Of a DNA stretch of 53,159 nt, positions 7,738-16,601 are shown one piece after another (position 1 is the first letter of the stretch; each line of letters opens with the position of its first letter). The DNA comes from Paludibacteraceae bacterium (GTDB lineage Bacteria > Bacteroidota > Bacteroidia > Bacteroidales > Paludibacteraceae). Where the stretch lies: assembly GCA_024683975.1 (NCBI GenBank), contig JAIKXR010000032.1, positions 1-53,159 on the forward strand, given 5' to 3'. The position numbers and the translations under genes were made by a program. The notes under the pieces were generated by a model. That model saw only the letters and a list, made by a program, of their open reading frames with translations, had not been told where the DNA came from and did no database searches.

Positions 7738-8379
7738 ATGCAGGACCAACTTGTCAGACAGCACCGCATACTCGGCATCGACCCCGGCACACTGCTGATG
7801 GGTTACGCCATACTGAATACCGAGGGGCAGCATACGGAGACGGTGGTTTATGACGTGTTCGATGTGCGCAAGACGGACGACCAGTACGCCCGGTTGCAGA
7901 AAGAGTTCTTTTTTCTGCAGGATATCATAGACAAATACAAGCCGACATGTCTGGCGATAGAGACGCAGTTTGTGGACAAGAACCCGCAGACAATGATTAA
8001 GATTGTACATGCTCAAGGTGTGGCCATAGCCGCCGCATTGAGCAGAGACGTGCCTGTATATGAGTATTCGCCGATGAAGATCAAGATGGCGATAACCGGT
8101 AACGGTCATTCAACCAAACAGCAGGTGGCGGATATGCTGATACGTTTTCTTGGTCTTGACGCACAGGTGGATGGCAACAGGTTGTCCAACGGCAAGCCCT
8201 TGGATGCTACAGACGCGTTGGCTATCGCTTATTGTCATTTTCTGCAGCTGGGGTTGCCATTGTCAGGCGGGCATGGTGCGAAGAACTGGACGCAGTATGC
8301 CAAGCAGCGTGGATTGGCGGGCAGTCCGGTATCGGTTCCCAATCAGAAACTGATGGCGGCTCTGGCGGGAAGGAAATAA
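7738..8379 (+). CDS. ruvC: crossover junction endodeoxyribonuclease RuvC
   Basis: A 213-residue Holliday-junction resolvase that acts with RuvAB in recombinational repair. The four metal-binding acidic residues are present: Asp in ILGIDPGTLLMGYA, Glu in LAIETQFVDKNPQT, and two Asp in LDATDALAIAYCH. It is slightly longer than the E. coli protein because of a C-terminal extension of about 30 residues (GGHGAKNWTQYAKQRG onward). The start is one base after the preceding stop, consistent with coupled translation. Confidence 0.95.
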   Translation: MQDQLVRQHRILGIDPGTLLMGYAILNTEGQHTETVVYDVFDVRKTDDQYARLQKEFFFLQDIIDKYKPTCLAIETQFVDKNPQTMIKIVHAQGVAIAAALSRDVPVYEYSPMKIKMAITGNGHSTKQQVADMLIRFLGLDAQVDGNRLSNGKPLDATDALAIAYCHFLQLGLPLSGGHGAKNWTQYAKQRGLAGSPVSVPNQKLMAALAGRK

Positions 8380-8390
8380 CGGTTAACGAT

Positions 8391-9398
8391 ATGTCTCACG
8401 AGAAATATATGCGCAGATGCCTGCAGTTGGCGCGGTTGGGCGAGTATTATGTAGCTCCCAATCCGATGGTTGGTGCTGTACTGGTGCGTCGTGATGCAGA
8501 CGGAAGCGAGCGTGTGGTGGCAGAGGGCTGGCACAGGCAGTACGGCGGTCCTCATGCGGAGGTTGATTGTTTGCGTGCAGCCGAACAGAGAGGTGTGATG
8601 TCGTACGAGGGATGCACTTTGTATGTGAGTCTGGAGCCATGCAGTCATTACGGCAAGACCCCGCCTTGCGCCCAACTGCTTATTGACAAGAAGATACCGC
8701 GAGTGGTGGCAGGTTGTTCAGACCCCAATGCGAAGGTGAGCGGCAGGGGAGTGAGTATGTTGCAAGCGGCGGGTATAGAAGTAGTGATAGGTGTGTTGGA
8801 GGCTGAATGCAGGGAGTTGAACAAGCGGTTTATATGTTTGCACGAGAAGCACCGTCCCTACGTGACACTCAAATGGGCGCAGACGGCTGACGGTTTTATT
8901 GACTATAATAGGCAATTGGCAGAAGACAGCAAGCCGTTGGTTATTTCCAACGCAGTGACCAAGCAGCTGGTCCATCAGATGCGTGCGGAGAATATGGCGA
9001 TAATGGTGGGTAGCAGGACGGCTTTGCTTGATAATCCCCGTCTGCTGACGACACGCTGGTCCGGGCGCAATCCTGTACGCGTGCTACCGGACAGACATCA
9101 TGTTGTACCCCGCAGTTACAGGATTTTTTCAGATGACAGTGAGACCATTGTATATGAGAACGATACCGATTGGCAATACATATTGGGTGATCTTGCAAAA
9201 AGAGGCATACATTCAGTGATGGTGGAAGGCGGAAGACAATGGTTGGAAACAATCTTGCAGTCAGATATATGGGACGAAATCCACGTTGAGGTTGCCCCCG
9301 TAACCATAGGAGACGGAGTGCCAGCCCCGAAGGTTGGAATGGCTTATTCAAAAGAGGCAACGACAGGCAATCACAGACTCTATGTTGTGACCCGTTAG
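8391..9398 (+). CDS. ribD: bifunctional riboflavin biosynthesis protein RibD
   Basis: A 335-residue fusion of a deaminase and a reductase that performs two early steps of riboflavin synthesis. The N-terminal deaminase has NPMVGAVLV, the zinc-site HAE in GGPHAEVD and PCSHYGKTPPC. The C-terminal reductase begins near RPYVTLKWAQTADGFI and contains MVEGGRQWLET. I use the ATG at 8391, 11 bases after ruvC. An in-frame start far upstream would lie inside ruvC. It is the last gene of the sufB operon, as a promoter for dnaG follows. Confidence 0.94.
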   Translation: MSHEKYMRRCLQLARLGEYYVAPNPMVGAVLVRRDADGSERVVAEGWHRQYGGPHAEVDCLRAAEQRGVMSYEGCTLYVSLEPCSHYGKTPPCAQLLIDKKIPRVVAGCSDPNAKVSGRGVSMLQAAGIEVVIGVLEAECRELNKRFICLHEKHRPYVTLKWAQTADGFIDYNRQLAEDSKPLVISNAVTKQLVHQMRAENMAIMVGSRTALLDNPRLLTTRWSGRNPVRVLPDRHHVVPRSYRIFSDDSETIVYENDTDWQYILGDLAKRGIHSVMVEGGRQWLETILQSDIWDEIHVEVAPVTIGDGVPAPKVGMAYSKEATTGNHRLYVVTR

Positions 9399-9431
9399 CG
9401 GGTGTTCTGAACGTTTCTCAAAAATAATTTT

Positions 9432-9460
9432 CTTGTTTTCAAACAAATGCATTATCTTTG
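9432..9460 (+). promoter_or_regulatory. promoter of dnaG
   Basis: TATCTTTG at 9453-9460 is a full -7 match. The upstream element is CTTG at 9432-9435 with spacing 17, so the -33 box is imperfect. The predicted start is about 20 bases before the dnaG ATG. Confidence 0.55.
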
Positions 9461-9487
9461 CGGCGAAAGGTAGTGCCGGTTTGACTT

Positions 9488-11539
9488 ATGATACCCCGCG
9501 ATACGATAGACAAGATATATTCCGCAGCCCAGATAGAGGATGTGGTCGGGCAATATGTGTCTTTGAAACGTCGCGGTGCCAATATGATAGGTTTGTGTCC
9601 GTTCCACTCAGAGAAGACAGGAAGTTTCACGGTGTCTCCATCGAAAGGCATATACAAGTGTTTTGGTTGCGGCAAGGCGGGAAATGTGGTTAATTTCATA
9701 ATGGAGATAGAGCAATGCTCGTACCCGGATGCATTGAAGACACTTGCCAAACGCTATCATATACAGGTGGAGGAGCGTGAGATGACGCAGGAGGAGCAGC
9801 AGCGGCAAGACAACAGGGAGTCGATGTTTGTGGTGAATGAGTTTGCCGGCAAATGGTTTGTGGAGCAATTGTGGGAAACGGCAGAAGGCAAGGCGGTCGG
9901 ACTGGGATATTTCCGCGAGCGAGGGTTGCAAGACGACACAATACGCAAGTTCGGGTTGGGATACAGTCCCGCTAAGGGCAATCCGCTGACGGAGGCATTG
10001 CAGAAGAAAGGTTTTGCGGAGCGGTTCATCACTAACGATGTGGAAAGCGGCATAGGCACCGGTCTGGCAGGCAAGACAGATGACGGCAGACTGTACGACA
10101 GGTTCAGAGACAGGGTTATTTTTCCCATTCACACCGTTTCGGGCAAGACAGTCGCCTTTGCAGGCCGCATATTGAAGAAGAAAGAGAACACGGGCAAGTA
10201 CGTCAATTCGCCTGATTCGGTTATATATTCCAAGACCCGCGAGCTATACGGTATGTTCCTTGCCAAACAGGCGATTAAGAGGGAAGACCGGTGCTACTTG
10301 GTAGAGGGACAGATGGATGTCATATCGCTGCATCAGTCAGGTATTCAGAACGTTGTGTCGAGTGGCGGAACGGCATTGACCAAAGACCAGATAAGACTCA
10401 TTCATCGTTTTACGGACAACATAACCATTATTTATGACAGCGATGCTGCCGGTATCCACGCCGCGTTGAGGGGGATAGACATGGTGTTGGAGGAAGGAAT
10501 GAACGTGCAGGTGCTGCTTCTGCCCGACGGTAAGGATCCTGACGAGTTTGCGAGAAGTATGGATGCGTCGTTGGTAATAGAATACATACAGACGCATAGT
10601 ACAGACTTCATTCATTACAAGTCGGACCTGCTGTTGAAAGACGCCGGCAGCGACCCAATCAGACGTTCGCAGGCACTGACGGATATACTTCATTCGATAG
10701 CGATTGAGCCTGAACTGGTTAAGCGGAGCGAGCATATCAAGTTGCTTGCAGCATTGTCGGGAACAAGCGAGCAGGACTTGCACAGGGTGATGACCAAGCA
10801 GAGGCGCAAGTACATAGACGAGAAGATAAAGCAGAAGGCCGGGGCGGACAGCCCGTCAGACCCCATATCAGAGGCTTCGGCGGAGAATGCAACAGGCGGT
10901 CAGGAAAAGCCGGCTCCACAGACAGACACATCGCTGATGTATTCGGCACAAGACAAGCGGCTGCAGCAACGCAATGCGCAACTTGACACACATTTTCGCG
11001 ATATAGTCCAGATTATGTTGCGTGACGGTCAGAAGACGTTGTATTCAGATGAGAACGGTAAGACGGTGAGCGCCGCCGAATATGTAATATCGCAACTGCG
11101 TCAAGACGGTATAGAGATATCGAATCCGCTTTACGCGCGCATATTGAGCGAATATGAGCAGCACCTGAACGAGCAGGGTTTTGCGCCTGACAGGTACTTC
11201 TCTTTCCATCAAGACACGGAGATAAACAAACTTGCCATCAGCCTGCTGTCAGACCCATATCCTTTGAGCCGTATGTTCAGCAGGCAGTATGTGTCGGAAA
11301 ATGTGCAGACGGAGGTGTCACAGGAAGACCAGGACAACGTGATTAACTATATCATTCAGGTTCTACTGGAGTTGAAGTTCGACCTTATCAATCTGCGTAT
11401 AGACGAGGTGCAACAGATGCTTTCCAATCCGATGACAGACGCGGCAAGCCAAGAGACATTACTTAAGCACCAGGTTGAATATATGCGGATACGCGGTGAG
11501 ATTTCGCACGCATTGGGCAACCGGATAACAGCAATATAA
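9488..11539 (+). CDS. dnaG: DNA primase DnaG
   Basis: A 683-residue primase that makes RNA primers at the replication fork. The N-terminal CHC2-type zinc finger is LCPFHSEKTGSF with KCFGCGKAGNVV. The catalytic core follows with the TOPRIM segments LVEGQMDVIS and IIYDSDAAGIHA. The C-terminal part (after about residue 440) is a poorly conserved helicase-interaction region with a low-complexity linker (SDPISEASAENATGGQEK). Downstream genes start within 6 to 20 bases, so the radical SAM and helicase genes are likely cotranscribed. Confidence 0.96.
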   Translation: MIPRDTIDKIYSAAQIEDVVGQYVSLKRRGANMIGLCPFHSEKTGSFTVSPSKGIYKCFGCGKAGNVVNFIMEIEQCSYPDALKTLAKRYHIQVEEREMTQEEQQRQDNRESMFVVNEFAGKWFVEQLWETAEGKAVGLGYFRERGLQDDTIRKFGLGYSPAKGNPLTEALQKKGFAERFITNDVESGIGTGLAGKTDDGRLYDRFRDRVIFPIHTVSGKTVAFAGRILKKKENTGKYVNSPDSVIYSKTRELYGMFLAKQAIKREDRCYLVEGQMDVISLHQSGIQNVVSSGGTALTKDQIRLIHRFTDNITIIYDSDAAGIHAALRGIDMVLEEGMNVQVLLLPDGKDPDEFARSMDASLVIEYIQTHSTDFIHYKSDLLLKDAGSDPIRRSQALTDILHSIAIEPELVKRSEHIKLLAALSGTSEQDLHRVMTKQRRKYIDEKIKQKAGADSPSDPISEASAENATGGQEKPAPQTDTSLMYSAQDKRLQQRNAQLDTHFRDIVQIMLRDGQKTLYSDENGKTVSAAEYVISQLRQDGIEISNPLYARILSEYEQHLNEQGFAPDRYFSFHQDTEINKLAISLLSDPYPLSRMFSRQYVSENVQTEVSQEDQDNVINYIIQVLLELKFDLINLRIDEVQQMLSNPMTDAASQETLLKHQVEYMRIRGEISHALGNRITAI

Positions 11540-11544
11540 AAACA

Positions 11545-12303
11545 ATGTTATTTCCATCTATTGTATATGGACCTGTTCATTCCCGCCGTTTGGGACTGTC
11601 CTTGGGAATGAACTTAATGCCTACCGAGGCCAAGATTTGTACTTTTGACTGCATTTATTGCGAGTGCGGTTTCAACAAACCTGTGTCACACCCTTCCATT
11701 CCCACCCGCGATGAGGTGAGAGAGGCATTGGAAAAATGCCTGCAGTCGATGACCGAACAACCGGATGTGATTACTTTTTCCGGTAATGGCGAGCCAACTC
11801 TGCACCCTGATTTTGAAGGTGTGATAGACGACACAACAGCCATCAGGAACCGTTATTGTCCGAAAGCACAAGTGTGCGTGTTGAGCAACTCCACCCAATT
11901 ATGCCGCGAAGAGGTGGTGAGAGCACTGCGGAAGGCTGACCAAAGGATTCTGAAACTTGATTCAGCTTTTGATGATACGATGCGCGCCATCGACTGTCCT
12001 GTCAATAAAGAACTGACAGTAAGACAGATAATCGAACACTTGCAACAATTTGACGGTGACTTCACACTTCAGACATGTTTCTTAAGCGGGACAAGAGACG
12101 GGAAAGTGATAGACAATACGACCGAGCGTGAAGTGGAGGCATGGTACGGTGTGGTGGAACAGTTAAAGCCAAAGAAGATAATGATTTATGTGATTGACCG
12201 TGCCACGCCCGTAAAGACACTCGGCAAGATTTCCCGTGAGAGGATGGAACAGATAGCCCGTCCGCTGACAGACAAAGGTTACGATGTGGAGATTTCCGCC
12301 TGA
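11545..12303 (+). CDS. radical SAM protein
   Basis: A 252-residue protein. The radical SAM cluster motif is CTFDCIYCECG, close to the N-terminus (residues about 33-43), preceded by VYGPVHSRRLGLSLGMNLMP. A GNGEPTLHPD motif, the usual GGE-like SAM-binding element, is also present. It resembles the COG0731 group of Fe-S oxidoreductases, for which the substrate is not known to me. It starts 6 bases after dnaG. Confidence 0.85.
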   Translation: MLFPSIVYGPVHSRRLGLSLGMNLMPTEAKICTFDCIYCECGFNKPVSHPSIPTRDEVREALEKCLQSMTEQPDVITFSGNGEPTLHPDFEGVIDDTTAIRNRYCPKAQVCVLSNSTQLCREEVVRALRKADQRILKLDSAFDDTMRAIDCPVNKELTVRQIIEHLQQFDGDFTLQTCFLSGTRDGKVIDNTTEREVEAWYGVVEQLKPKKIMIYVIDRATPVKTLGKISRERMEQIARPLTDKGYDVEISA

Positions 12304-12320
12304 CGAAAACGATAACAGAT

Positions 12321-13601
12321 ATGTATTTTGACGAATTAGACTTATCTGACGAGGTACTTGATGCATTGTGGGACATGCATTTTGACCAGTGTACGCCTGT
12401 ACAGGAAAAGACCATACCCGTATTGCTGGAAGGTCGGGACGTTATCAGTTGCGCGCAAACGGGTACAGGCAAGACAGCGGCATACATACTGCCATTGCTG
12501 ACCAATCTCAAATACGACGGTCACGATCCTGACAAACTGAACGCGATAATAATGGCACCGACCCGCGAACTGGCCCAGCAGATTGACCAGCAGATGGAAG
12601 GATTCGGGTTCTATGTACCGTTCTCGTCCGTTCCCATCTATGGCGGCAATGACGGCGGTGCGTGGGGCAACCAGGTGTCGGGACTGCTGAAAGGCGCAGA
12701 CATAGCCATTGCCACTCCCGGGCGGCTGATAAGCCTGATGAACATATATGACATCGACTTTTCGGGGATCAAATATTTCATCCTTGACGAGGCGGACCGT
12801 ATGCTGGATATGGGTTTCTACGATGATATAATGACCATAGTCAAGCGTTTGCCTACGGACAGGCAGACGATTATGTTTTCCGCCACTATGCCTGCCAATA
12901 TCCGTAAGTTGGCGAAGACTATAATGAAAACCCCTGCGGAGATACAGATAGCGGTCAGCCGTCCGCCTGAAACGATACGTCAGACGGCAGTGGACTTGTA
13001 CGAAGGACAAAAGACGGCGATGGTTGTCCATCTGCTTTCAAGCGAATCGCCGTTGCTTGCAGGTACGGAGAACAAGCAACTCAAGAAGGTGATACTGTTT
13101 GCCGGCAGAAAGCAGAGAGTCAAAGAACTGGCCCATTCGCTTCAGACCAAAAAGATATCCGCCCGTCCGATGCATTCGGATCTGACGCAGAAAGAGAGGG
13201 ATGAGGTGATGCTGGACTTCAGGAACGGCAAGGTGGATGTGCTAGTGGCGACGGACATAGTGGCGAGGGGAATAGATGTGGACGATATACCTTTGGTTAT
13301 CAACTATGATGTGCCTCGTGACGCGGAGGATTATGTCCACCGTATAGGACGAACGGCAAGGGCGGAGAATCTGGGTGTGGCAGTGACATTGGTAAGCGAA
13401 GAGGAGCAGAGATACTTCCACAAGATAGAGCAGTTTTTGCACAAAAAGATAGAGCGTCTTCCTCTTCCTGCTGAGTTGGGCGACGGACCTGCACCTTACG
13501 GTCCCGACACCAAGAGCAACGGAAGGAAACGCGGCGGCAAGTCACGCGGTCGTTTCTTTCACGGCAGAGGCAGGAAAAAGCAAGTGAAGGAGGCAACTTA
13601 A
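12321..13601 (+). CDS. DEAD-box ATP-dependent RNA helicase
   Basis: A 426-residue helicase of the RhlE type. Q-motif residues are in CTPVQEKTIP, motif I is AQTGTGKT, Ia PTRELAQQ, Ib TPGR, II DEAD, III SAT and VI HRIGRTAR. The last 45 residues are basic and glycine-rich (GRKRGGKSRGRFFHGRGRKK), an RNA-binding tail. Likely roles are ribosome assembly or mRNA decay. It lies 17 bases after the radical SAM gene and shares its direction. Confidence 0.94.
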   Translation: MYFDELDLSDEVLDALWDMHFDQCTPVQEKTIPVLLEGRDVISCAQTGTGKTAAYILPLLTNLKYDGHDPDKLNAIIMAPTRELAQQIDQQMEGFGFYVPFSSVPIYGGNDGGAWGNQVSGLLKGADIAIATPGRLISLMNIYDIDFSGIKYFILDEADRMLDMGFYDDIMTIVKRLPTDRQTIMFSATMPANIRKLAKTIMKTPAEIQIAVSRPPETIRQTAVDLYEGQKTAMVVHLLSSESPLLAGTENKQLKKVILFAGRKQRVKELAHSLQTKKISARPMHSDLTQKERDEVMLDFRNGKVDVLVATDIVARGIDVDDIPLVINYDVPRDAEDYVHRIGRTARAENLGVAVTLVSEEEQRYFHKIEQFLHKKIERLPLPAELGDGPAPYGPDTKSNGRKRGGKSRGRFFHGRGRKKQVKEAT

Positions 13602-13627
13602 TTACTCACTTTTAACAATTTACGCCT

Positions 13628-15217
13628 ATGAATAAACATTTACTTTATTTTTTTATTTGTTTTATCTTAGTCGGTTGTCAGAAACGACAGGATGTGGTTG
13701 TTTATTTTGAGAACGATGTTCATTGTGCGGTGGATGCATACGTGAATATAGCGGCTATGCGCGATTCGGCATTCCGGCATACGCCATACGTGTGTGTGGT
13801 CAGTTCGGGCGACTTTTTCCAAGGAGATATAGTAGGTTCGTTGTCGCAAGGACAGTACATAGTGGATATAATGAACACCGTTCCATACGACGTGGTGACA
13901 CTTGGCAATCACGAGTTTGACTACGGATTGGTCAAGCAGAGGCAATTATGTGAGGAACTGACGGCTGATGTGGTTTGCTGCAATATCAGCAGGAACGCGA
14001 AGGACGGCGGCGAAACGCTCTATCCGACATACGTCATACGAAAGTACGGTCCGGTGAAAGTGGGTTTTGTAGGTGTGGCGACACCTTCCACTTTGCATTC
14101 ATCAACTCCGACTTTCTTTATGGATTCTGCAGGCCAGGTGGTGTATGATTTTCACCAGAATGACACTTATGAATGTGTACAACATTCGGTTAATGAGGCG
14201 CGAAAACAGGGTGCGGATTACGTGTTTGTACTGAGTCATTTAGGAGATGACGGTCCTGACAGCAACAGTCCGTCGCTGATAGCCGCCACCACCGGCATAG
14301 ACGCTGTGTTTGACGGTCATGCGCACCATATTCTGAATCAACGTATGCCCAATGCCAACGGAGAGGATGTATGGCTTCTGTCGGTCGGCTCCAAGGGAAA
14401 GTACATAGGTGAGTTGGTCATACCCGTAGAAGGAGATATCAAAGTTCGTTTCATAGACCCCGCTACGATAAGCGACTCTTTATTGCCTGCAAGAGTAACC
14501 GAAAAGATAGACCACATAGAGCATTGTCTGGATTCAGTGGTTAACAAAGCGGTTGGTTACAGCGAAGTCGATTTGCTTGACCGCGACTCACAAAAGAAAC
14601 GTATCATACGTTGGCAGGAAACCAACCTGAGCGATTTCGTTTCTGACGCGCTGCGTGCAGTGGGCGGAGGACAGATAGGCGTTATCCATGGCGGAGGCCT
14701 GCGAGCGCCGATAATGCAAGGGACGATAACGGTTGGCGAACTCATATCGCTCTTCCCGTTTAACAACCGTCTTGCCAAAGTGAGTATGACAGGTCAGCAG
14801 CTTTTGGACGCAATGGAGGTGAGTGTCGCCACTTATCCGGTCGAGAGCGGTGATTTCCATATATGCAGCGGCTTGAGGTATGCCATTGATTCCACTATTC
14901 CGTCTTCTGTGGTGTGGGACGAAAACAAGATGTTTGTTGGTGTAGGGGAAACGAGACGTATAGTAGATATGGAAGTGGAGGTGAAAAAAGGCGAATGGCG
15001 ACCTGTTGACCCCCAAGCAAGATACACCGTCTCCGGTCTTAACTACACGCTACTGTCAAAGGGCGCATCGGGCATGTTCCGCTATGCGCAGCCTATGATG
15101 ACGGAAAACATGAAGGATACTGAAGTGCTGTTGCGTTACTTGCAGATGCTTGGTGACACCATCCGTGCAGCGCAATACCCTGAAGGTCTGCATGAACACA
15201 GATTTGAAGTAAGGTAA
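13628..15217 (+). CDS. 5'-nucleotidase / UshA-like metallophosphatase lipoprotein
   Basis: A 529-residue protein. The N-terminus is a lipoprotein signal with lipobox LVGC (Cys at residue 17). The calcineurin-like metallophosphatase domain has FENDVHCAVD, SGDFFQGD, TLGNHEFDYG, LSHLGDDG and FDGHAHH. The C-terminal 5'-nucleotidase domain (GQIGVIHGGGLRAP, ISLFPFNNRL) completes the UshA architecture. It is probably anchored in the outer or inner membrane, facing the periplasm, and salvages nucleotides. It follows the helicase by 26 bases. In some Bacteroidota these two domains are split over two genes; here they are fused. Confidence 0.9.
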   Translation: MNKHLLYFFICFILVGCQKRQDVVVYFENDVHCAVDAYVNIAAMRDSAFRHTPYVCVVSSGDFFQGDIVGSLSQGQYIVDIMNTVPYDVVTLGNHEFDYGLVKQRQLCEELTADVVCCNISRNAKDGGETLYPTYVIRKYGPVKVGFVGVATPSTLHSSTPTFFMDSAGQVVYDFHQNDTYECVQHSVNEARKQGADYVFVLSHLGDDGPDSNSPSLIAATTGIDAVFDGHAHHILNQRMPNANGEDVWLLSVGSKGKYIGELVIPVEGDIKVRFIDPATISDSLLPARVTEKIDHIEHCLDSVVNKAVGYSEVDLLDRDSQKKRIIRWQETNLSDFVSDALRAVGGGQIGVIHGGGLRAPIMQGTITVGELISLFPFNNRLAKVSMTGQQLLDAMEVSVATYPVESGDFHICSGLRYAIDSTIPSSVVWDENKMFVGVGETRRIVDMEVEVKKGEWRPVDPQARYTVSGLNYTLLSKGASGMFRYAQPMMTENMKDTEVLLRYLQMLGDTIRAAQYPEGLHEHRFEVR

Positions 15218-15299
15218 GATTCTATCTCTTCGTTTACAGCAGTGTCATCCGTTTGACGAGGACAAATCCTCTTCCCACGCCAAATCCAAGCCTGCACAG

Positions 15300-15329
15300 A
15301 AAAATCCCCGACGGATGCCGGGGATTTTT
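15300..15329. terminator. bidirectional intrinsic terminator
   Basis: Perfect 11-bp arms AAAAATCCCCG (15300-15310) and CGGGGATTTTT (15319-15329) with an 8-base loop separate the convergent nucleotidase and lipoprotein genes. Confidence 0.9.
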
Positions 15330-15362
15330 CTGTAATTCTGGTAAGTCAAAAGAATCAAGTTA

Positions 15363-16481
15363 TTATATCATGTCTTCTGGTTCATCCGGGTACTCTCTAA
15401 CAACGTTTTTCGGGTCAATTTCCGGTTTGGCGAACTCACATACTGTAGTGGTAACGTTTTCAATTTTCCCTTTTTTGTTTTTCACTTGCTTTGTTTCCTG
15501 TGTCTCATTAGCATCAATCACCCAACCTTTGTCCACGTAGTACGTCAAAGTGACATCCACTTTTGCAGGAATACCATCAATGATATCATTCATGAGGATA
15601 TGTCCTTGCGGTGTCACATTTTTGGACTTAACGATTACTTCGCAACGAGCGGCCAACGAGTGGTCTTCTTTGTTGAATACCTGGAGATTGCGGCTTTTGA
15701 CTGCGGTTATCTCATACGCAAGAATAAGTACATTGCCGTGTTTCTCTGCATTTTTTGCCTCTTTGTAGCGATTGGTAGTAGCCATGTCAATCGAGACGCA
15801 TCTCGGTTTTTTCTCAACGTGAGGCACTTCTTTTCTTTGAACGGTGTTTTTTTGTGCCTTCGGTGTCTCTTTTTTCTCTTTGCACTTGATGTCCTTGCGC
15901 TCTACCGGAGGATCCGGAATCTTCGGAGCCACCATCTCCGGCCATGCTTCATTATTCTGCAAGTTGTCTTCCGGGAAAGCTTCATAATCATATAAAGGAG
16001 CAGCCATATCCAAATCTTCGATATTGGGCTCTGGAAGCGCATCTACTAACATGGATTTATATTTACTGCTGATGCGTACATCAACCATGTAGTGCTCTTC
16101 GAGATCATAGGAGATTTCTTCTCCTTTACCATACACATCCTTCCGGTCGATATAATCGCCATTGTCTTTGCAGTAGTAATCAATCTTTTTAATAACCGTA
16201 TATTTAATATCGGTACATTTGTTGAACCAAGCGAAACGCTCTACATTGTACTCAATAACACCGGCATGCGCCAATTGCTGCAGTTTGTAGCGCGCTTCCG
16301 CATCGTTAAGTTCATAGTAACCGGTGTCGATTGTGGTGTACACTTTGTCCATGCACAACTCTGCGAGCTTCTCGTTGTAAAGTTTGTTGACCGCCTTGGG
16401 GTCAATTTTGGTGTTGTCAACACCACACGAAACCATCATCATTGCGATAACTGTCGTGACAATCAAATAACGTACTTTCAT
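15363..16481 (-). CDS. lipoprotein of unknown function
   Basis: A 372-residue protein. The signal peptide ends in a lipobox VSC with Cys at residue 19. The N-terminal half contains aromatic-rich segments (YTTIDTGYYELND, YTVIKKIDYYC). A Pro/Lys/Glu-rich linker follows (PKIPDPPVERKDIKCKEKK), then a C-terminal region that looks beta-rich (GHILMNDIIDGIPAKVDV). I do not recognise a family. It may have its own weak promoter, as 120 bases separate it from the BspA gene upstream on the same strand. Confidence 0.75.
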   Translation of the reverse strand: MKVRYLIVTTVIAMMMVSCGVDNTKIDPKAVNKLYNEKLAELCMDKVYTTIDTGYYELNDAEARYKLQQLAHAGVIEYNVERFAWFNKCTDIKYTVIKKIDYYCKDNGDYIDRKDVYGKGEEISYDLEEHYMVDVRISSKYKSMLVDALPEPNIEDLDMAAPLYDYEAFPEDNLQNNEAWPEMVAPKIPDPPVERKDIKCKEKKETPKAQKNTVQRKEVPHVEKKPRCVSIDMATTNRYKEAKNAEKHGNVLILAYEITAVKSRNLQVFNKEDHSLAARCEVIVKSKNVTPQGHILMNDIIDGIPAKVDVTLTYYVDKGWVIDANETQETKQVKNKKGKIENVTTTVCEFAKPEIDPKNVVREYPDEPEDMI

Positions 16482-16601
16482 GATAACAAGTTTTTTGTTA
16501 CGCCTACTCTTTTAACGGATTTTCGGCAGTTTCCGTTGCGAATTTACAAGTGTTTTCTCACATACGCAGGTGTGCGCGTGATTCTTTGTATGTTTTTACC
16601 G